A DNA stretch of 64,000 bases from Vitreoscilla filiformis (GTDB lineage: Bacteria > Pseudomonadota > Gammaproteobacteria > Burkholderiales > Burkholderiaceae_C), in contig NZ_CP022423.1 in assembly GCF_002222655.1 (NCBI RefSeq), positions 1,612,001 to 1,676,000 of the forward strand, given 5' to 3'. Below, in pieces: positions 53,742 through 61,968 of the stretch. The notes beneath the pieces are model-generated. The model saw only the letters and a program-made list of their open reading frames with translations, was not told where the DNA came from and made no database searches. The first letter of the stretch is position 1, and every line of letters starts with the position of its first letter. The position numbers and the translations under genes were made by a program.

Positions 53742-55415
53742 TCAAACGCGGTTCATGTCGAACTGGGCTTTTTCGCCCTTGCCATAGAGCTTCAGCGCGC
53801 CCTTTTCGCCCACGGCGTTCGGGCGCTGGAAGATCCAGTTTTGCCAAGCGGTGAGGCGGCCAAAGACGCGGGTCACCATGTTTTCCGGGCCGTTGAAGCG
53901 CAGGTTGGCTTCCATGCCCGTCAGTGCGTCGGGGGACATGGCGGCACGTTCTTCCAGCGCCAGGCGCACTTCGTCGTCCCAGTCGATGTCGTCGGGGTTG
54001 GCGGTGTTCAGGCCCAGGGCGAAGGCGGCATCGGCGTCCAGCGCCTCACCCAGCTTGGCGCGGATGGCGGCCAGCGGCGCTTCTTCTTCGTAGAAACGGC
54101 GCTCCAGGCGGCTCTGATCGGTGGCCATCGGGAACAGGCCAAAGTTCGCTTCGGTGACGGTGATCTTGGGCGCTGCGGCCTCGTCGTTGGGCAGGGCGAG
54201 GTGGTAAATGCGGTCGCAGGCGAGGGCCAGCTCCAGCAGCGTGCCGGCAAAACACGAACCTTCTTGAATCAGCGCGAACAGCGAGCGCGAGGACACATCC
54301 AAGCGCGAGAAGGTGCGGCGCAGCAGGCCGATGGTTTCGCGCACGAACCAGTGGCCCTTGTTGGCCAGCAGCATGGCGTCCAGCGCCTGCACGGCGGCGG
54401 CGTCACCCGAGGTCTTCATGATCCAGGTGCCGATCTCCAGCTAGTTGGTGCGCATGTGCAAGATGGCGTCGTCCAACTGGCGAGCCATGGCCAGGGCGTA
54501 CCAGTTGGCGCCAGCGGCTTCGATTTCCGCCACGGTGCTCGGCTGCACGCCTTGGGGCGCCTTCACGGTGAAGACGGCTTGGCGCTTGGCGCGATCCATC
54601 TCCACGCTGACGTGTTCGTAGGCGATGCGATCCCCCTCGATGCTGCGCTCGACGCGGGGCAGGGCCACGCCTTGGGCGTCGGCGGGGCGGTCGCTGGTGG
54701 TGGCCAGGGCGGCGGCGCGCTCCATCACCTTGGCGGCGAAGGCGGCGGGTTTGGCGATGTCGTCCACCAAGCGCCAGTCTTTGGCCCTTTTGCCGCGCAC
54801 GCCTTCGGTGGTGGTGCAGAAGATGTCCGCCAGATCGTGGCGCACCTTGCGCTTGTCGGTCACGCGGGTGAGGCCGCCGGTGCCGGGCAGCACGCCCAAC
54901 AGTGGCACTTCGGGCAGGCTCACGGCGGAGCTGCGGTCATCCACCAGCAAAATTTCGTCGCACGCCAGGGCCAGCTCATAGCCGCCGCCGGCGCAAGAGC
55001 CGTTCACCGCCGCAATGAATTTCAGGCCCGAGTGGCGCGAAGAATCTTCAATGCCGTTGCGGGTTTCATTGGTGAACTTGCAGAAGTTCACCTTCCAGCC
55101 GTGGCTGGACACGCCCAGCATGAAGATGTTGGCGCCCGAGCAGAACACGCGCTCACGCAGCGAGGTCACCACCACGGTGCGCACTTCCGGGTGTTCGAAG
55201 CGGATGCGGTTGAGCGCGTCGTGCAATTCCACATCCACGCCCAGGTCGTAGCTGTTGAGCTTGAGTTTGTAGCCGGGGCGCAGGCCGGCGTTTTCGTCCA
55301 CGTTCATCGCCAGGGTGGCGATGGAACCCTCGAACTTCAGCGACCAGTGACGGTACTGGCTGGGTTCGGTGCGGTAGTCCACGGGAGTCAGGGCGGCGGG
55401 CAGGGGGGCGTTCAT
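53742..55415 (-). pseudogene. boxC: Benzoyl-CoA-dihydrodiol lyase BoxC, interrupted by an in-frame TAG
   Basis: From ATG 55415 (GAGGAG eight bases upstream) the frame reads as BoxC up to codon 324, then TAG at 54443-54441, then continues in the same frame to 53742. The join reads A-I-L-H-M-R-T-N-stop-L-E-I-G-T-W-I-M-K; other BoxC proteins have Glu here, so one base change (GAG to TAG) explains it. The combined length of about 557 residues is normal. The first half holds crotonase-like G-S-C-A-G-G-G-Y-E-L-A-L-A; the second half holds C-F-A-G-T-L-L-E-L-A-L-A-C-D. BoxC opens the epoxide ring to dehydroadipyl-CoA semialdehyde and formate. Read-through, fragment complementation, a second copy or a sequencing error are open possibilities. 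Confidence 0.88.
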
Positions 55416-55447
55416 CGGGCATCTCCTCAAGGGTGAGGCAGCGAATA

Positions 55448-55528
55448 TGCAAAATGTTGCGTGCTGCTGATGGATGGGCATGATAGTGCATCCCATGATC
55501 TCGTCAAGATCGTATGCACTGAAGTGCA
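55448..55528. promoter_or_regulatory. Three TGCA-N6-TGCA-like BoxR operator sites upstream of boxC
   Basis: In the 164-bp gap between boxC and the first AAA gene are TGCA-AAATGT-TGCG (55448-55461), GGCA-TGATAG-TGCA (55477-55490) and the perfect palindrome A-TGCA-CTGAAG-TGCA-T (55514-55529). BzdR of Azoarcus binds TGCA repeats with this spacing and BoxR is its paralogue. The same arrangement occurs before the second boxB. The gap also serves the divergent AAA gene. Confidence 0.65.
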
Positions 55529-55579
55529 TGTGGGGAGAACCCTGAACCCAAAGCGGGGCGGGCCTCTACACTGAGTGGC

Positions 55580-57181
55580 ATGAGCACACCCGCCCCACTG
55601 CTGACCCGTCGCCGCTTGCCCATCAGCATCCAAACCTTCGCCAAGTTGCGTGAGGAAGATTGCTACTACGTGGATAAATCCGGTTTGGCTGTGGATCTGA
55701 CCGAGTCGGGGTCACACTTCTTTTTGAGCCGTCCACGTCGTTTCGGTAAAAGCCTGCTAGTGGACACCTTCAAAGAGCTGTTTGAAGCCAATACGCCGCT
55801 GTTCAAAGGGCTGGCCGCTGAACATCGCTGGGATTGGTCGCGGCGGCGCCCGGTGATCCGCATCAGTTTTGGCAACGGGGTGCTGCATGGCCGGGCGGAG
55901 CTGGATCGGCGCATCCGCAGCAACCTGCGGGACAACCGTGCGGCGCTGGGCTTGCCACGTCCGGCGCACATCGACCCAGAGGATGTGGCCGATGACTTCG
56001 CGGACTTGATCGCCCAAGCGCACCAGCAGCAAGGCCAAACAGCGGTGGTGCTGGTGGACGAGTACGACAAACCCATCTTGGACAACTTGGAGGATCCCGC
56101 CATCGCACGCCAGATGCGCGACGGGCTGCGCAACTTCTACGCCGTGCTCAAGGAGGCCGATGCACACCTGAAGTTTGTGTTCATCACGGGCGTGTCCAAA
56201 TTCAGCAAGGTGAGTTTGTTTTCGGGTTTGAACAACCTGCGTGACATCACACTGGATGCACGTTGGAGCGCCCTGTGCGGTTACACCGACGACGACGTGG
56301 ACATGGTGTTCGCGCCTGAGTTGCCCGGGTTGAATCGGGAGGAAATTCGGCGCTGGTACAACGGTTACAACTGGGGTGGTACGTCGGTCTATAACCCGTT
56401 TGATGTGTTGCTGCTGTTTGATCGCCGCGAGTTTCACCCGTATTGGTTTGAAACCGGAACGCCCACGTTTTTGGTCGATTTGCTGGCGCGTGAGGCGGTG
56501 TTTTCGCCCCGACTGGATCGGATGTGTGGCGATTTAGAACTGCTTTCGACATTTGATGTCGAACACATTGCCCCTGAGGCGCTGCTGTTTCAGGCAGGCT
56601 ACCTGACGGTGCATGAAAAACGGGTGCTGGACAATGGGGACACCGTGTACACGCTAGGCTACCCGAACCGCGAGGTGGAAAGCAGCCTGAACCGTGTGTT
56701 GTTGCCGGCGTATGGGGTGCCGCGCCAGGTGGCGTTGGCATCACGGATGGCGCTGTTGGAGGCGCTGAAATCGGCCGATGCGGTGGCGATTCGGGCGGGG
56801 TTGCACGCGCTGTTTGCGGGGATTCCAAGTGATTGGTACCGCAGCAACCCGCTGGCGGGTTTTGAAGGTCATTATGCAAGCGTGTTTTACAGCCATTTGG
56901 CTGGCCTGGGGTTGGATCTGCGCGTGGAAGATGCGACCAACCATGGCCGCATCGATTTGACGTTGCGCTTTGCCGGGCGGATTTTCATCTTCGAATTCAA
57001 GGTGCTGGACGGCGATCGGCCCGATGGCAGCGCGCTGGCCCAAATCCGCGACAAGGGTTACGCCGATAAATACCGCAGCCACGGCCAGCCCGTGCATTTG
57101 ATCGGTATCGAGTTTGGGCGTGTGGTGCGCAATCTGGTGGGGTTTGAGACCGAGACGCTCAACGCCATCGTGACGGAGTGA
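55580..57181 (+). CDS. AAA-ATPase-like/PD-(D/E)XK protein, tandem copy 1
   Basis: A 533-residue protein of the AAA-ATPase_like (PF09820-type) group. It opens with L-P-I-S-I-Q-T-F-A-K-L-R and Y-Y-V-D-K-S-G-L-A, has Walker A S-R-P-R-R-F-G-K-S-L-L near residue 54, Walker B V-L-V-D-E-Y-D-K-P near 160, and I-T-G-V-S-K-F-S-K-V-S-L-F near 205. The C-terminus has a PD-(D/E)XK nuclease-like core: H-G-R-I-D-L-T-L, then I-F-E-F-K. It is the first of three tandem paralogues with coupled starts. Function of the family is unknown. Its 3' two-thirds is nearly identical to copy 2. Confidence 0.85.
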   Translation: MSTPAPLLTRRRLPISIQTFAKLREEDCYYVDKSGLAVDLTESGSHFFLSRPRRFGKSLLVDTFKELFEANTPLFKGLAAEHRWDWSRRRPVIRISFGNGVLHGRAELDRRIRSNLRDNRAALGLPRPAHIDPEDVADDFADLIAQAHQQQGQTAVVLVDEYDKPILDNLEDPAIARQMRDGLRNFYAVLKEADAHLKFVFITGVSKFSKVSLFSGLNNLRDITLDARWSALCGYTDDDVDMVFAPELPGLNREEIRRWYNGYNWGGTSVYNPFDVLLLFDRREFHPYWFETGTPTFLVDLLAREAVFSPRLDRMCGDLELLSTFDVEHIAPEALLFQAGYLTVHEKRVLDNGDTVYTLGYPNREVESSLNRVLLPAYGVPRQVALASRMALLEALKSADAVAIRAGLHALFAGIPSDWYRSNPLAGFEGHYASVFYSHLAGLGLDLRVEDATNHGRIDLTLRFAGRIFIFEFKVLDGDRPDGSALAQIRDKGYADKYRSHGQPVHLIGIEFGRVVRNLVGFETETLNAIVTE

Positions 57182-57186
57182 GTCAA

Positions 57187-58782
57187 ATGAACACGGTTGA
57201 GGCCTCCTCTGCGTTGGTTCGCCGACAGTTGCCCATCGGCATTCAGAACCTGCGCGAGATTCGCGAAGGGGATTATTACTATGTGGATAAATCAGGGTGG
57301 GCCGCAGATCTGGTGGGAGCAGGTAAAGCTTTTTTCTTGAGCCGCCCGCGCCGTTTCGGCAAAAGCTTATTGGTGGACACCTTCCAAGAACTGTTTGAAG
57401 CCAATGCCCCACTGTTCAAGGGGCTCGCAGCCGAACACCGCTGGAACTGGACACAGCGCCATCCGGTGATTCGATTGGATTTTTCGGAGGGCATGTTGCG
57501 GGGGCGTGCTGAACTGGACGAGCGCATCCGCGACCTGTTGGATGACAACGCCAGCGCTTTGGGCGTGCAGTGCCAGCGTCAGTCGATTCACGGGCGTTTT
57601 GCCGAATTGATTCGGCAGGCCCATGACCGCCACGGCGCCACGGTGGTGGTGCTGGTGGACGAGTACGACAAACCGATTCTGGACAACCTAGAAACGCCCG
57701 CCATCGCCCGGGAAATGCGCGACGGGCTGCGCAATCTTTATTCAGTGCTCAAAAGCACCGATCCGCACTTGAAATTTGTGTTTTTGACGGGCGTGTCCAA
57801 ATTCAGCAAAGTGAGTTTGTTTTCGGGTTTGAACAACCTGCGTGACATCACACTGGATGCACGTTGGAGTGCCCTGTGCGGTTACACCGACGACGACGTG
57901 GACACGGTGTTCGCGCCTGAGTTGCCCGGGTTGAATCGGGAGGAAATTCGGCGCTGGTACAACGGTTATAACTGGGGCGGCACGTCGGTCTATAACCCGT
58001 TTGATGTGTTGCTGCTGTTTGATCGCCGCGAGTTTCACCCGTATTGGTTTGAAACGGGCACGCCCACGTTTTTGGTCGATTTGCTGGCGCGTGAGGCGGT
58101 GTTTTCGCCCCGACTGGATCGGATGTGTGGCGATCTGGAACTGCTTTCGACATTTGATGTCGAACACATTGCTCCCGAGGCGCTGCTGTTTCAGGCAGGC
58201 TACCTGACCGTGCATGAAAAACAGGTGCTGGACAATGGGGACACTGTGTACACCCTGGGCTACCCGAATCGCGAGGTGGAAAGCTGCCTGAACCGTGTGT
58301 TGTTGCCGGCGTATGGGGTGCCGCGCCAGGTGGCGTTGGCATCACGGATGGCGCTGTTGGGGGCGCTGAAATCGGCCGATGCGGTGGCGATTCGGGCGGG
58401 GTTGCACGCGCTGTTTGCGGGGATTCCAAGTGATTGGTACCGCAGCAACCCCCTGGCGGGTTTTGAAGGTCATTATGCAAGCGTGTTTTACAGCCATTTG
58501 GCTGGCCTGGGGTTGGATCTGCGCGTGGAAGATGCGACCAATCATGGCCGCATCGATTTGACGTTGCGCTTTGCCGGGCGGATTTTCATCTTCGAATTCA
58601 AGGTGCTGGACGGCGATCGGCCCGATGGCAGCGCGCTGGCCCAAATCCGCGCCAAGGGGTACGCCGACAAATACCGCAGCCATGGCCAGCCCGTGCATTT
58701 GATCGGCATCGAGTTTGGGCGTGTGGCGCGCAATCTGGTGGGGTTTGAGACCGAGACGCTCAACGCCATCGCGACGGAGTGA
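57187..58782 (+). CDS. AAA-ATPase-like/PD-(D/E)XK protein, tandem copy 2
   Basis: A 531-residue paralogue. ATG 57187 is chosen because GGAG at the end of copy 1 lies eight bases before it; a GTG overlapping the previous stop is the alternative. All motifs of copy 1 are kept (R-R-F-G-K-S, V-L-V-D-E-Y-D-K-P, R-I-D-L-T-L and E-F-K). It is a mosaic: 57361-58055 is nearly identical to copy 3 (58941-59635), and 57792-58782 is nearly identical to copy 1 (56191-57181), while its first 170 bases are unlike either. This points to recent gene conversion or unequal crossing-over. Confidence 0.85.
   Translation: MNTVEASSALVRRQLPIGIQNLREIREGDYYYVDKSGWAADLVGAGKAFFLSRPRRFGKSLLVDTFQELFEANAPLFKGLAAEHRWNWTQRHPVIRLDFSEGMLRGRAELDERIRDLLDDNASALGVQCQRQSIHGRFAELIRQAHDRHGATVVVLVDEYDKPILDNLETPAIAREMRDGLRNLYSVLKSTDPHLKFVFLTGVSKFSKVSLFSGLNNLRDITLDARWSALCGYTDDDVDTVFAPELPGLNREEIRRWYNGYNWGGTSVYNPFDVLLLFDRREFHPYWFETGTPTFLVDLLAREAVFSPRLDRMCGDLELLSTFDVEHIAPEALLFQAGYLTVHEKQVLDNGDTVYTLGYPNREVESCLNRVLLPAYGVPRQVALASRMALLGALKSADAVAIRAGLHALFAGIPSDWYRSNPLAGFEGHYASVFYSHLAGLGLDLRVEDATNHGRIDLTLRFAGRIFIFEFKVLDGDRPDGSALAQIRAKGYADKYRSHGQPVHLIGIEFGRVARNLVGFETETLNAIATE
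57361..58055 (+). repeat. Long direct repeat shared by AAA copies 2 and 3 (unit A)
   Basis: This stretch aligns without gaps at +1580 to 58941-59635 with only scattered differences by eye (for example GTGTCCAAA against GTGTCTAAA). It covers Walker A to the middle of the protein. Confidence 0.8.
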
Positions 58783-58787
58783 GTCCG

Positions 58788-60386
58788 ATGAATACCATTC
58801 GCCGCCGGTTGCCTCTTGGCATCCAATCCTTCGCCAAATTGCGCAAGGAGGAGTGTTACTACGTGGATAAGTCGGGGTTGGCCATTGACCTGATCGAATC
58901 CGGTACCTATTTCTTTTTGAGCCGCCCCCGCCGCTTCGGCAAAAGCTTATTGGTGGACACCTTCCAAGAACTGTTTGAGGCCAATGCGCCACTGTTCAAG
59001 GGGCTCGCAGCCGAACACCGCTGGAACTGGACACAGCGCCATCCGGTGATTCGATTGGATTTTTCGGAGGGCATGTTGCGGGGGCGTGCTGAACTGGACG
59101 AGCGCATCCGCGACCTGTTGGATGACAACGCCAGCGCTTTGGGCGTGCAGTGCCAGCGTCAGTCGATTCACGGGCGTTTTGCCGAATTGATTCGGCAGGC
59201 CCATGACCGCCACGGCGCCACGGTGGTGGTGCTGGTGGACGAGTACGACAAACCGATTCTGGACAACCTAGAAACGCCCGCCATCGCCCGGGAAATGCGC
59301 GACGGGCTGCGCAATCTTTATTCAGTGCTCAAAAGCACCGATCCGCACTTGAAATTTGTGTTTTTGACGGGCGTGTCTAAATTCAGCAAAGTGAGTTTGT
59401 TTTCGGGTTTGAACAACCTGCGTGACATCACACTGGATGCACGTTGGAGTGCCCTGTGCGGTTACACCGACGACGACGTGGACACGGTGTTCGCGCCTGA
59501 GTTGCCCGGGTTGAATCGGGAGGAAATTCGGCGCTGGTACAACGGTTACAACTGGGGCGGCACGTCAGTCTATAACCCGTTTGATGTGTTGCTGCTGTTT
59601 GACCGGCGCGAGTTTCACCCGTATTGGTTTGAAACCGGAACGCCCACGTTTTTGGTTGATTTGCTGGCTCAATCCGCGTTCTTTACGCCCGATTTGGATC
59701 GGTTGCAGGCGGGATTGGCGCTGCTGTCCAGCTTTGACGTGGGCCACATTGCGCCGGAGGCGTTGCTGTTTCAAGCGGGCTATTTGACCTTGCGTGAGGT
59801 CAGCCAGCCGGCTTTGGGGCAGTGGGTGTACACCCTGGGTTATCCGAATTGCGAAGTCGCTGCCAGCTTGAACGAAGCGCTGTTGCCGAGTTACGGCTTG
59901 CCTGCTCGATCGAGTTTTGAAAACCGCATCCGCTTGATTGATGTGCTGCGGCGGGCGGATTTCACGGCCATGGCTTCGCTGTTGCGTGCGCTGTTTGCCA
60001 GTATTCCGAATGATTGGTATCGCAACAACCCGCTGGCGGGTTTCGAGGGCCACTACGCCAGCGTATTTTACAGCCATTTGGCGGCGCTGGGTTTGGATTT
60101 GCGGGTGGAAGAGGCCACCAACCATGGGCGCATCGATTTGACGTTGCGTTTTGCCGGGCAGATTTTCATCTTCGAATTCAAGGTGCTGGATGGCGATCGG
60201 CCCGATGGCAGCGCGCTGGCCCAAATCCGCGACAAGGGTTACGCCGACAAATACCGCAGCCATGGCGAGCTCGTGCATTTGATCGGCATCGAGTTTGGGC
60301 GTGTGGCGCGCAATCTGGTGGGGTTTGAGACCGAGACGCTCACGCCGGGCGCAGGGATGCCCCTCAGCGCGCCGGCAACCCCGTGA
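58788..60386 (+). CDS. AAA-ATPase-like/PD-(D/E)XK protein, tandem copy 3
   Basis: A 532-residue paralogue from ATG 58788, again with GGAG at the end of the previous gene. The N-terminal 40 residues resemble copy 1 in protein (R-L-P-L-G-I-Q-S-F-A-K-L-R), the central part is nearly identical to copy 2, and residues of about 285-410 are clearly diverged (L-A-Q-S-A-F-F-T-P-D-L-D-R). The nuclease-like end returns to near identity but the last residues differ (T-P-G-A-G-M-P). Walker A, Walker B and R-I-D-L/E-F-K are intact. The 3' end overlaps convergent boxR by 23 bases. Confidence 0.85.
   Translation: MNTIRRRLPLGIQSFAKLRKEECYYVDKSGLAIDLIESGTYFFLSRPRRFGKSLLVDTFQELFEANAPLFKGLAAEHRWNWTQRHPVIRLDFSEGMLRGRAELDERIRDLLDDNASALGVQCQRQSIHGRFAELIRQAHDRHGATVVVLVDEYDKPILDNLETPAIAREMRDGLRNLYSVLKSTDPHLKFVFLTGVSKFSKVSLFSGLNNLRDITLDARWSALCGYTDDDVDTVFAPELPGLNREEIRRWYNGYNWGGTSVYNPFDVLLLFDRREFHPYWFETGTPTFLVDLLAQSAFFTPDLDRLQAGLALLSSFDVGHIAPEALLFQAGYLTLREVSQPALGQWVYTLGYPNCEVAASLNEALLPSYGLPARSSFENRIRLIDVLRRADFTAMASLLRALFASIPNDWYRNNPLAGFEGHYASVFYSHLAALGLDLRVEEATNHGRIDLTLRFAGQIFIFEFKVLDGDRPDGSALAQIRDKGYADKYRSHGELVHLIGIEFGRVARNLVGFETETLTPGAGMPLSAPATP
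58941..59635 (+). repeat. Long direct repeat shared by AAA copies 2 and 3 (unit B)
   Basis: Partner of 57361-58055. The high identity stops at about 59640, where copy 3 switches to diverged sequence, as at the edge of a conversion tract. Confidence 0.8.
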
Positions 60387-61281
60387 TCAATTGTCGCAAC
60401 TCGGCAAAACTCTGCTCCAGTGGTTTGCCTTGGGTGGATAAACTCAAATCCGCCTTGGCATAAAAGGCCGCTCGCTCGGTGAGGATGCGCTGTAAATCCT
60501 CCATCGCCTCTTTGTTACCCGCCATCGGACGCAAATCCCCTTGCGCGATGACGCGGCTCATGTGCTCCTGCGGGCTGGCTTGCAGCCACACCGTGGTGCA
60601 GTGGCCGAGCAACAGGTTGTAGTTCGCCGGGTCGGACACCACCCCGCCCGGCGTGGCGATCACCGCATCCGGGTAAAGCTGAATCGGCTCCTCCAGTGCG
60701 CGGCGCTCGTAGCGGCGGTACGCTGCCGCCCCCAGCAGGTTGTGGATTTCAGGCAAGCCGCAGCCGGCCACGCGCTCAATTTCCTGGTTCAGCTCAACGA
60801 AGGGCACGCCCAGCGCTTCGGCCAGCATCTTGCCCAGGGTGGACTTGCCCGCGCCGCGCAGCCCAATGAGCGCGATGCGCTGCGCCCGCGCTTCGGGCTG
60901 GCCGGCTTGGCCGAACAGCTCCGTCAACGCCAGGCGGCTGCGGCGCAGCTCGTCTTCGCTGCGTCCGCGCAGCAAATCGCGGATCAGCAGCCACTCGGGC
61001 GAGGTGGCGGTTTCGTCGCCCAGCAGCTCGGCGATCTGGCAGCCCAGCGCCCGCGCCACTTGCTTCAACACCAGCACCGAGGCGTTGCCCACGCCCAGCT
61101 CCAGGTTGGCCAGGTGACGTTCGGACACGTCCGATGCCACGGACAGCGCTCGGCGCGTCATGCCTCGGCGCGCACGCTGGGCGCGCACGCGCTCGCCCAG
61201 GGCCACCAAGAACGCATCGCGCACAGGGGAAGGTCGGTCGGTCGGCGGGCTGTCGGTCAGGGGAGGTTCCAGGTCGTCCAT
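60364..61281 (-). CDS. boxR: BoxR/BzdR-type transcriptional regulator (HTH plus shikimate-kinase-like domain)
   Basis: A 305-residue protein from ATG 61281; an ATG at 61305 is possible but lies on a TGCA operator. Residues 22-85 are an XRE helix-turn-helix (R-A-Q-R-A-R-R-G-M-T-R-R-A-L-S, then S-E-R-H-L-A-N-L-E-L-G). Residues 130-300 form a shikimate-kinase-like domain with Walker A L-I-G-L-R-G-A-G-K-S-T-L-G, F-V-E-L-N-Q-E-I and V-I-A-T-P-G-G-V-V. This fusion is characteristic of BzdR/BoxR, repressors released by benzoyl-CoA. It probably controls the box operon, boxB2 and itself. It is divergent from the DUF4863-boxD-ligase genes. Confidence 0.9.
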   Translation of the reverse strand: MDDLEPPLTDSPPTDRPSPVRDAFLVALGERVRAQRARRGMTRRALSVASDVSERHLANLELGVGNASVLVLKQVARALGCQIAELLGDETATSPEWLLIRDLLRGRSEDELRRSRLALTELFGQAGQPEARAQRIALIGLRGAGKSTLGKMLAEALGVPFVELNQEIERVAGCGLPEIHNLLGAAAYRRYERRALEEPIQLYPDAVIATPGGVVSDPANYNLLLGHCTTVWLQASPQEHMSRVIAQGDLRPMAGNKEAMEDLQRILTERAAFYAKADLSLSTQGKPLEQSFAELRQLITGLPAR

Positions 61282-61304
61282 GGTGTCAGTGGTTTCCCGG
61301 AGCA

Positions 61305-61318
61305 TGCACTATATTGCT
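61305..61318. promoter_or_regulatory. TGCA-N6-TGCT site at the boxR start region
   Basis: TGCA-CTATAT-TGCT lies between boxR and the divergent DUF4863 gene, overlapping the upstream candidate start codon of boxR. A weaker AGCA-AGGAAA-TGCA occurs at 61401-61414. Both fit the TGCA-N6-TGCA layout less exactly than the boxC sites. Autoregulation is plausible. Confidence 0.45.
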
Positions 61319-61471
61319 TGACGCTGGTGCTCCGTGAAGATAAGTTTCGTTCATGCACTCCATTTCTACAAGCTGCCAGGCAGGAGGTTTCACCCGAGGC
61401 AGCAAGGAAATGCACAGTGTTTACCCGTAAATCACAAGTTGTCATTGTCGAGCCTTCGCAGGTTTCACCCC

Positions 61472-61963
61472 ATGTCTGCACCTTCCGCTGCGCTGGACGC
61501 TTTCCAGCAACTCGTCGCCCGACTCACCGCCACGCTGCATGGCCGTCCGCTGGATGCCACGCTGGCCGAAGCGCTCAACACCGAACATCCTGCCGGCAGC
61601 GCCACCTACGAAGCGCTGTTCGCCGCTTGCCGCCAAGGCGTGGCCGAAGGCTGGATGTGTGCGCAAGAACACGGCGGCATCCGCTACGGCCGCGTGCTGC
61701 CGGCGGACGGCGCCACACACGGTTTTTCCGTGGATGTGGTGGAAATGGCGGACGTTGCCGGCCCACACCACACCCACCCGAACGGCGAAATCGACTTGGT
61801 GATGCCCCTCGAAGGCGAGGCCCGCTTTGACGGCCAAGGCGCCGGTTGGAAGGTCTACGGCCCAGGCAGCGCCCATCGCCCGACGGTCAGCGGTGGGCGG
61901 GCGTTGGTGCTCTACCTGCTGCCGCAAGGCGCCATTGAATTCACCCGCAGCAAAAAGGCTTGA
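61472..61963 (+). CDS. DUF4863 cupin-like protein of the box cluster
   Basis: A 163-residue protein. The second half is a small cupin: V-A-G-P-H-H-T-H-P-N-G-E-I-D-L-V-M-P, then G-P-G-S-A-H-R-P-T-V, with histidines and glutamate set as a metal site. The first half is helical (L-V-A-R-L-T-A-T-L-H-G-R-P-L). DUF4863 proteins are regularly found in box clusters; the reaction is not established. It sits five bases before boxD and would be transcribed with it. Confidence 0.8.
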   Translation: MSAPSAALDAFQQLVARLTATLHGRPLDATLAEALNTEHPAGSATYEALFAACRQGVAEGWMCAQEHGGIRYGRVLPADGATHGFSVDVVEMADVAGPHHTHPNGEIDLVMPLEGEARFDGQGAGWKVYGPGSAHRPTVSGGRALVLYLLPQGAIEFTRSKKA

Positions 61964-61968
61964 TAACC

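Noticed and set aside
50917..55436. Very long plus-strand frames (956 and 570 codons) opposite boxA, boxB and boxC
   Set aside because: Antisense to the box genes; composition is typical of shadow frames and no plus-strand ribosome sites fit.
55580..60386. Possible insertion sequence made of the three AAA genes
   Set aside because: No terminal inverted repeats, target duplication or transposase motif was seen; the proteins carry ATPase and PD-(D/E)XK-like motifs instead.
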